From assembly GCA_023389425.1 (NCBI GenBank), contig JAEWEK010000296.1:1-11361 (forward strand): a stretch of DNA of 11,361 bases, given 5' to 3'. This document shows positions 7,391 through 11,361 of this stretch, in pieces. Under the pieces are notes generated by a model, which did not search any database, was not told where the DNA came from, and was given only the letters and a program-made list of their open reading frames with translations. The stretch is from Pseudomonadota bacterium (lineage in GTDB: Bacteria > Pseudomonadota > Gammaproteobacteria > Burkholderiales > Burkholderiaceae_D). Both the position numbers and the translations under genes were made by a program. Position 1 is the stretch's first letter; every line of letters begins with the position of its first letter.

Positions 7391-8128
7391 ATGAGCACTT
7401 CCGCACAACCCTTCACCGACCTGCCCCATCTCGCCGAGTCCTTGCGCACGCAAGGCTACGCGCTGGTGCGCCCGCAGGACGTGGCGCGCCTGGCCGGCTG
7501 CCGGCTGGACGACCTGAACGCGCTGGCGCCGAGCTGGGACCAGCTCGAGCCCGATCTCTATCTCAAGGACGGCGGCCGTTACCGGCGCCGCCGTCACTCC
7601 TGCTTCGTCGACCACGGCGGCGAGCTGGCCCAGGCGCCGCACCGCGCACACTGGCAGCCGGTCGAATACAACGCGCTGCATGGCGGGATGCGCCGGCTGT
7701 TCGAGCCGATCGAAAGCGAGACCGTGACACGGCCGGTATGGAACAAGCTGCTGCGCGCGCTGGGCGAGGTGTGTTCAAGCGTGAAGGGACGCCAGCCCTG
7801 GTTCGTGGAAGCGCACCAGTTCCGCATCGATACCAACGAGGGCATCGGCCGGCCGACGCCGGAAGGCGCGCACCGCGACGGCGTCGATTTCGTGGCGGTG
7901 CTGCTGGTCGGGCGCCACAACATCAAGGGCGGCGAAACGCGCGTGTTCGAGGCCGACGGGCCGGACGGCAAACGCTTCACGATGCTGGAGCCGTGGACCA
8001 TGCTGCTGCTGGACGACGCGGCGGTGATCCACGAGTCGACCCCGATCCAGCCGACCGGGCCGCAGGGGCACCGGGATACGCTGGTGCTGACGTGGCGGTC
8101 AGGAGCCTTCCAGGGCGACGAAGCTTAA
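7391..8128 (+). CDS. 2OG-Fe(II) dioxygenase, 2OG-Fe_Oxy_2 family
   Basis: Cytoplasmic protein of 245 residues without a signal peptide. It matches the 2OG-Fe_Oxy_2 family (PF10014), whose characterised members such as bacterial L-isoleucine dioxygenase hydroxylate free aliphatic amino acids using 2-oxoglutarate and O2. Visible features are GRPTPEGAHRDGVDF with iron ligands His161 and Asp163, NIKGGETRVF, then VIHES with the third ligand His214 and HRDTLVLTWR with Arg228 a candidate 2-oxoglutarate anchor. Length is usual for the family. It starts 40 bp after the receptor; there is no clear ribosome site and no clear promoter in the gap, so co-transcription is likely but not certain. The stop codon lies inside the terminator A-tract, marking the end of the transcription unit. 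The actual substrate is not deducible; an amino acid or a modified metabolite is possible. Confidence 0.9.
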   Translation: MSTSAQPFTDLPHLAESLRTQGYALVRPQDVARLAGCRLDDLNALAPSWDQLEPDLYLKDGGRYRRRRHSCFVDHGGELAQAPHRAHWQPVEYNALHGGMRRLFEPIESETVTRPVWNKLLRALGEVCSSVKGRQPWFVEAHQFRIDTNEGIGRPTPEGAHRDGVDFVAVLLVGRHNIKGGETRVFEADGPDGKRFTMLEPWTMLLLDDAAVIHESTPIQPTGPQGHRDTLVLTWRSGAFQGDEA

Positions 8129-8157
8129 AAAAATGCACCAATTTGGTGCATTTTTTT
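8127..8157 (+). terminator. Intrinsic terminator ending the rightward operon
   Basis: Seven A residues (8127-8133), TGCACCA, loop ATT, TGGTGCA, then seven T residues (8151-8157) form a perfect 14-bp stem. It starts within the dioxygenase stop codon TAA (8126-8128). The symmetry means it could also stop leftward read-through. Confidence 0.93.
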
Positions 8158-8160
8158 ACA

Positions 8161-8263
8161 CGTCGTTCCCGCGCAGGCGGGAACCCCATTTCGTCGTGCT
8201 GCCGTCAGCGCACGCTTTCTAGCTGTTCGCAAAAATGGGATTCCCGCCTTCGCGGGAATGACG
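8161..8263. repeat. REP/BIME-like pair of inverted palindromic repeats, second locus
   Basis: Left unit 8161-8188 and right unit 8236-8263 face each other and differ at three of 28 positions when one is reverse-complemented. Each contains an 18-base hairpin (8166-8183 and 8241-8258) with TTCCCGC/GCGGGAA arms. The left core is identical to that at 2299-2316. The right unit has GAAGG for GCAGG in the loop region and the CGTCATTCC opening. The 47-base spacer is unrelated to that of the first locus. It sits just after the rightward terminator in the gap between convergent genes. Confidence 0.82.
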
Positions 8264-8284
8264 GACGATCAAAGGATAGCGTTC

Positions 8285-8321
8285 AAAAAAAACCGCCCGC
8301 GCACCAAGCGGTGGGCGGGCG
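8285..8321 (-). terminator. Intrinsic terminator for the leftward DUF1800-DUF1501 operon
   Basis: Read on the minus strand, CGCCCGC (complement of 8315-8321), one G-G mismatch in the stem, CACC, a 4-base loop, GGTG and GCGGGCG (complement of 8294-8300) make an 11-bp GC-rich stem. It is followed by a run of eight T residues (complement of A8285-8292). It lies about 110 bases past the DUF1501 stop. Confidence 0.82.
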
Positions 8322-8326
8322 ACAAT

Positions 8327-8348
8327 CCAGGTTTTCGGAGAAAACTGG
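8327..8348 (-). other. Small hairpin in the 3' untranslated part of the DUF1501 transcript
   Basis: CCAG-GTTTTC and GAAAAC-TGG pair around a GGA loop with one bulged base. It lies between the DUF1501 stop and the terminator. It might protect the 3' end or be a minor terminator relic. In the rest of the convergent gap (8349-8433) I see nothing recognisable. Confidence 0.3.
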
Positions 8349-8433
8349 AGGAGACGGTTCCAATATAGGCCGATTTATTGTGCACTGCAATACGGTAAAA
8401 CTACGGTATTTGTGCCAGACGCCTCCTACATCC

Positions 8434-9666
8434 TCATGCCCGCAGCAGCTGGAAGCCCGCGCCCAATTGCGGCATTGCGGGAAAAATCTGCGCCAGCGCC
8501 TTGTCGCCCAGCCGCATGTGGCGTTCGGCGGTCTGCGCCAGCACCCAGCGGAAGTCGGTGGTGATCGCCAGGTCGCGTCCTTCGTTCAGCGTCGACTCGC
8601 TGATGCCGGGCCACTGGCCGTACACCTTGCCGCCGTTGACGCTACCGCCCAGCACCCACATCGCGTTGCCGTGGCCGTGGTCGGTGCCGCCGTTGCCGTT
8701 CTCCTTGGCGGTGCGGCCGAACTCGGACATGACGATGATGGTGGTGTCGTTGAACACCGGACCGAGGCGCTGCGCCAGCACGGCCAGCCCCTCCCCCAGC
8801 GGCCGCAGCCGGTTGGCCAGCTGGCCGGTGCCCGCGCCCTGGTTGGTGTGCGTGTCCCAGCCGCCCAGCGCGACGAAGGCCATCTGGATCTTCGGGTCGT
8901 TGCGCATCAGGGTCGCCAGGCGCGCCGCATCGTCCGGGAAACCGTTGGGCAGCGGCGCGCCGCGGTCCGCCGCCTGCATCTCGCGGCTTTCGGCGGCCGC
9001 TTCCATCACTTCCTTGTGCGCCATCTTGCCGTCGTCGTAGGCGCGGCCGAAGCGCGGATCGCCGGCGTACATCGAGTCGAAGGCATTGCCGATCTTCGGC
9101 CTGTCGAGGATGTTGGCCTTGGTGCCTGCGGCGCCGTTGGGCAGGTTGATCGCCGCCCCGCGGCCGGACAGGATGCGCGGCATGACCGGGCCGATGCCCA
9201 GCAGGCGGCTGGGCGTGGACTGGCCCGGCAGTTGCTGCAGCAGGCGGTTCATCCAGCCGTCCTGCGTGCTCTTCACGCCCGGCGTGGCCGATTCCATGTA
9301 GTCCTGGGCGTCGAAGTGCGAGCGCGTGATGTCGGGCGAACCGCTGGCGTGCACGAAGGCCAGCTTCTTCTCGTTCCACAGCGGCTGCAGGCTGGCCAGC
9401 GCCGGGTGCATGCCGAAGTAGCCATCGAGGTCGATCGCGCCGTTCTCCGCGCCGGGCCTGGCCAGGCCGATCGTCGGGCGCAGGCGCAGGTAGTTTTCGT
9501 CGCCGACCGGGGCGACCACGTTCAGGCCATCGACGGCGCCGCGCAGCATCACCACGATCAGCTTCGCGCCGGTGGGATTGTCGCCGGTGGCGGCCCATGC
9601 GCTGCGTCCGACCGGGATCATCAGGCCGGCGGCGCCGAGCGCGTTCAGGAAGTCTCTGCGTTTCAT
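8434..9666 (-). CDS. DUF1501 protein, Tat-exported
   Basis: Exported protein of 410 residues in the DUF1501 family, which has an alkaline-phosphatase/sulfatase-like fold; activity is unknown. The N-terminus MKRRDFLNALGAAGLMI is a twin-arginine signal, with a likely cleavage at AWA (23-25). Family hallmarks follow: VDGLNVVAP..DENYLRLRP (45-64), SHFDAQDYME (116-125), GGWDTHTNQG (268-277), MSEFGRTAKENG (313-324) and GGTDHGHGNAMWVLGG (326-341). Asp271, His273, Glu315, Asp329, His330 and His332 are candidate metal ligands by analogy with the fold. The start is supported by GGGAG (complement of 9674-9678) seven bases upstream. It follows DUF1800 by 14 bp, the usual order for this pair. Tat export implies folding or cofactor loading in the cytoplasm, whereas its partner has a Sec signal. 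Confidence 0.93.
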   Translation of the reverse strand: MKRRDFLNALGAAGLMIPVGRSAWAATGDNPTGAKLIVVMLRGAVDGLNVVAPVGDENYLRLRPTIGLARPGAENGAIDLDGYFGMHPALASLQPLWNEKKLAFVHASGSPDITRSHFDAQDYMESATPGVKSTQDGWMNRLLQQLPGQSTPSRLLGIGPVMPRILSGRGAAINLPNGAAGTKANILDRPKIGNAFDSMYAGDPRFGRAYDDGKMAHKEVMEAAAESREMQAADRGAPLPNGFPDDAARLATLMRNDPKIQMAFVALGGWDTHTNQGAGTGQLANRLRPLGEGLAVLAQRLGPVFNDTTIIVMSEFGRTAKENGNGGTDHGHGNAMWVLGGSVNGGKVYGQWPGISESTLNEGRDLAITTDFRWVLAQTAERHMRLGDKALAQIFPAMPQLGAGFQLLRA

Positions 9667-9673
9667 CGTTGTT

Positions 9674-9678
9674 CTCCC
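9674..9678 (-). promoter_or_regulatory. Ribosome binding site of the DUF1501 gene
   Basis: Minus-strand GGGAG sits seven bases before the ATG at 9666 and fixes that start. It lies in the 14-bp gap after the DUF1800 stop codon (9681-9683). Confidence 0.7.
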
Positions 9679-9680
9679 GA

Positions 9681-11321
9681 TCAGTGCTGCATGAAGTCCG
9701 GGCTGCCGAGCAGCATGGCTGCACGCAGGTCCGGCGGATTGGCGGCCACCAGGCCGAGCGTGCGTGGCGACAGGCTGCCGTCCAGCGTGGCCTGCAGGCG
9801 CACCGGGTCGAGCGGCTGGGCAGCGGCGGCGTTGGCCATCGCGGCGGCGGCCACGGTGTTGGTGACCATCGGCGGATTGGCGGCCGGCGCCACGGCGCCC
9901 ATCGGCGTCATGTCGCCCTGCGCCGCGGCGCGTGCCGGCAGCGCGGCCGATGCGCTCATCGCCTGCTGCGGCAGGTCGACCGGCGCCGAGGCCAGCGCCA
10001 GGCGCCCCGAACCGAGCGCGGTGGCGAAGGCGATGCGGCGCGTCAGCGCGTCCGGATTGAGCCAGGCTTCCTGCGTGTTCTTGTAGCCGTCCGGGGTCTG
10101 GCAGCCGTACAGCGGCATGCCCAGCTGGGTCATGGTGCCGAGCAGCGGCTGCACATTGGTGACCGGCAGGCCGCTGGCGCGCACCGCCGAGATCACGAAC
10201 TGGTACGGCGTCTTGAACTTGGCGCCGGCGTTTTCCGGCGCCATGAACTCGGCGCTGGTGAACAGGGTTTTCAGCACCGAGCGGATGTCGCCGTTGGAGG
10301 CGATCCAGGTCTTGGCCATGCGCTCGACCAGGGCCGGCGGCGGATTGTCGCTGACGAAGTACTGCGCCAGCTGGAAGCTGATGTGGTGCGCGGTGGACGG
10401 GTGCACCGCCAGCACGTCGAGCGCCATTTCGCCTTCGCGCTGGCCGGCCGGCTGCACGGTGCGGCCCAGCCAGGTCTTGGTGCCCTGGTCATGGCGGCGC
10501 GGGTCGAAGGTGAAGTTCTCGTTGAAGCGCGCCATGCGCTGCGGTGCGTAGGTCCAGCCGGTCAGCATGCGCGCCAGTTCGGTCACGTCCTTCTGGGTGT
10601 AGCCGCCGTCCACGCCCAGCGTGTGCAGTTCCATCAGTTCGCGCGCATAGTTTTCGTTCAGGCCGCGCGGTCCCTTGCTGCCGCGCTTGGCCAGCTCGTC
10701 GCCATAAGCGCTGGAGGTCGACACCACGTTATCGAGATAGAACAGCATGGCCGGATGGTGCGCGGTGGCGCCCAGCAGGTCGCGGAAGGAGCCCATCGCG
10801 TACGGGCGGATCGCGTCGCGCTCGTAGCTGGTGATGAGCGCGCGGTCCACGCCCTTGCCGGAGAAAACGTTGAAGTGGTTGAACCAGAATTCGACCATCA
10901 CTTCCTCGAGCTGGCGCGGGCTGTCGATGGCGCGCAGCAGGCGCGCGTCCGCGGCCTCGCGGCTCATCTTGCCGTACATCTGGCGCCGCTTCTGTTTGGC
11001 GCCCTCGTCCTCGTTGCGCACTTCCTTGCGCAGCTCATTGAATTCGCGCAGCGACTCGCCGGCCGACCACTTGACCGTATCCAGCGCGGCCAGGCGATCG
11101 GTGAGGTCCTGCGGCACCGGGATCGATTCGGGATGCAGCTGGCTGTCGATATAACGCTCGACTCCCATCTGCTTGACGCGCTCGACATCGCCCGGCTTGG
11201 GGCCGTATCCTAGGCGGTTGAGTACGTGGACGGCCTGCTGGTCCGTGGTAGGCTCGGCGGCGCGCAAGGGCGCGCTGGCGAGCAGCAGCGATACAACGAT
11301 GAAGGCGGCGGTTCTTTTCAT
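9681..11321 (-). CDS. DUF1800 protein, secreted
   Basis: Exported protein of 546 residues in the DUF1800 family, function unknown. Residues 1-21 are a Sec signal peptide (MKR, hydrophobic core, LRA). Family motifs: HVLNRLGYGPKPGDV (32-46), VEFWFNHFNVFSGKG (143-157), NENYARELMELHTLG (222-236), YTQKDVTELARMLTGW (241-256), and LTRRIAFATAL near 426-436. A Lys/Arg/Glu-rich helical stretch occupies about 92-127. Residues 443-503 form an Ala/Pro/Met-rich low-complexity segment interrupting the C-terminal part; the family-like sequence resumes at LDPVRLQATL and ends in GSPDFMQH. The reading frame stays open, so it is an insertion or expanded linker and not a frameshift. AAGGA (complement of 11331-11335) nine bases upstream supports the ATG at 11321. 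It is first in an operon with DUF1501. Confidence 0.93.
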   Translation of the reverse strand: MKRTAAFIVVSLLLASAPLRAAEPTTDQQAVHVLNRLGYGPKPGDVERVKQMGVERYIDSQLHPESIPVPQDLTDRLAALDTVKWSAGESLREFNELRKEVRNEDEGAKQKRRQMYGKMSREAADARLLRAIDSPRQLEEVMVEFWFNHFNVFSGKGVDRALITSYERDAIRPYAMGSFRDLLGATAHHPAMLFYLDNVVSTSSAYGDELAKRGSKGPRGLNENYARELMELHTLGVDGGYTQKDVTELARMLTGWTYAPQRMARFNENFTFDPRRHDQGTKTWLGRTVQPAGQREGEMALDVLAVHPSTAHHISFQLAQYFVSDNPPPALVERMAKTWIASNGDIRSVLKTLFTSAEFMAPENAGAKFKTPYQFVISAVRASGLPVTNVQPLLGTMTQLGMPLYGCQTPDGYKNTQEAWLNPDALTRRIAFATALGSGRLALASAPVDLPQQAMSASAALPARAAAQGDMTPMGAVAPAANPPMVTNTVAAAAMANAAAAQPLDPVRLQATLDGSLSPRTLGLVAANPPDLRAAMLLGSPDFMQH

Positions 11322-11330
11322 GATGCCGTG

Positions 11331-11335
11331 TCCTT
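11331..11335 (-). promoter_or_regulatory. Ribosome binding site of the DUF1800 gene
   Basis: Minus-strand AAGGA lies nine bases before the ATG at 11321 and supports that start over internal ones. Confidence 0.65.
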
Positions 11336-11353
11336 AAAGGTGATGTGTTCAGC

Positions 11354-11360
11354 ATTTATA
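11354..11360 (-). promoter_or_regulatory. Possible -10 element of the DUF1800-DUF1501 operon
   Basis: Minus-strand TATAAAT resembles a sigma70 -10 box and would give a leader of roughly 25 bases. The -35 region would lie beyond the window, so this rests on one short AT-rich motif only. Confidence 0.25.
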
Positions 11361-11361
11361 C

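Noticed and set aside
7366..10086. A 906-codon open frame on the plus strand
   Set aside because: It overlaps the dioxygenase in another frame, crosses its terminator and both repeat units, then runs antisense to DUF1501. Its translation is Arg/Ala/Gly-rich with repeat-derived stretches such as SRAGGNP and RLRGNDG, typical artefacts of high GC and palindromic repeats.
9597..11213. A 538-codon open frame on the plus strand
   Set aside because: It is antisense to DUF1800, with His/Arg/Ala-rich translation and no motif; DUF1800 family motifs on the minus strand are decisive.

Overview
The window is high-GC bacterial DNA with tightly packed genes, secreted or envelope products, and dispersed palindromic repeats with a TTCCCGC...GCGGGAA core. 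This suggests a betaproteobacterium, plausibly Oxalobacteraceae (Massilia/Telluria/Duganella-like). The taxon is an inference from protein flavour, GC content and repeat type; no rRNA or other marker is present.

Layout. (1) Positions 1-8128 hold a rightward run of five genes: two tandem paralogous M1-family zinc metallopeptidases (the first cut by the window edge), a small secreted DUF6702-type protein, a TonB-dependent outer-membrane receptor, and a 2OG-Fe(II) dioxygenase of the 2OG-Fe_Oxy_2 (free amino-acid hydroxylase-like) family. Peptidase 2 / DUF6702 overlap as ATGA and DUF6702 / receptor overlap as TGATG, so these three are almost certainly one translationally coupled unit. A 159-bp gap between the peptidases holds a pair of inverted palindromic repeats and two mutually exclusive hairpins just before the second start. 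The dioxygenase follows after 40 bp and ends in a near-perfect intrinsic terminator that starts inside its stop codon. (2) Positions 8129-8433 form a convergent intergenic region with a second repeat pair and a leftward intrinsic terminator. (3) Positions 8434-11321 hold a leftward two-gene operon: DUF1800 (Sec signal peptide) then DUF1501 (Tat signal peptide), 14 bp apart. The DUF1800 ribosome binding site and a possible -10 box lie at the right edge of the window.

How the genes may work together. The first block reads as an envelope module for handling an external ligand. The exported peptidases would trim peptides, the receptor would move a ligand across the outer membrane, and the DUF6702 protein would be its periplasmic partner. 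The dioxygenase could act on a released amino acid in the cytoplasm. This linkage is inference; the family assignments rest on motifs visible in the translations. The DUF1800/DUF1501 pair is a recurrent pair of exported proteins of unknown function and looks independent of the first block. I saw no tRNA, rRNA, CRISPR array, transposase or phage gene. The most unusual aspects are the tandem M1 duplication joined to a receptor operon and the structured leader between the two copies.
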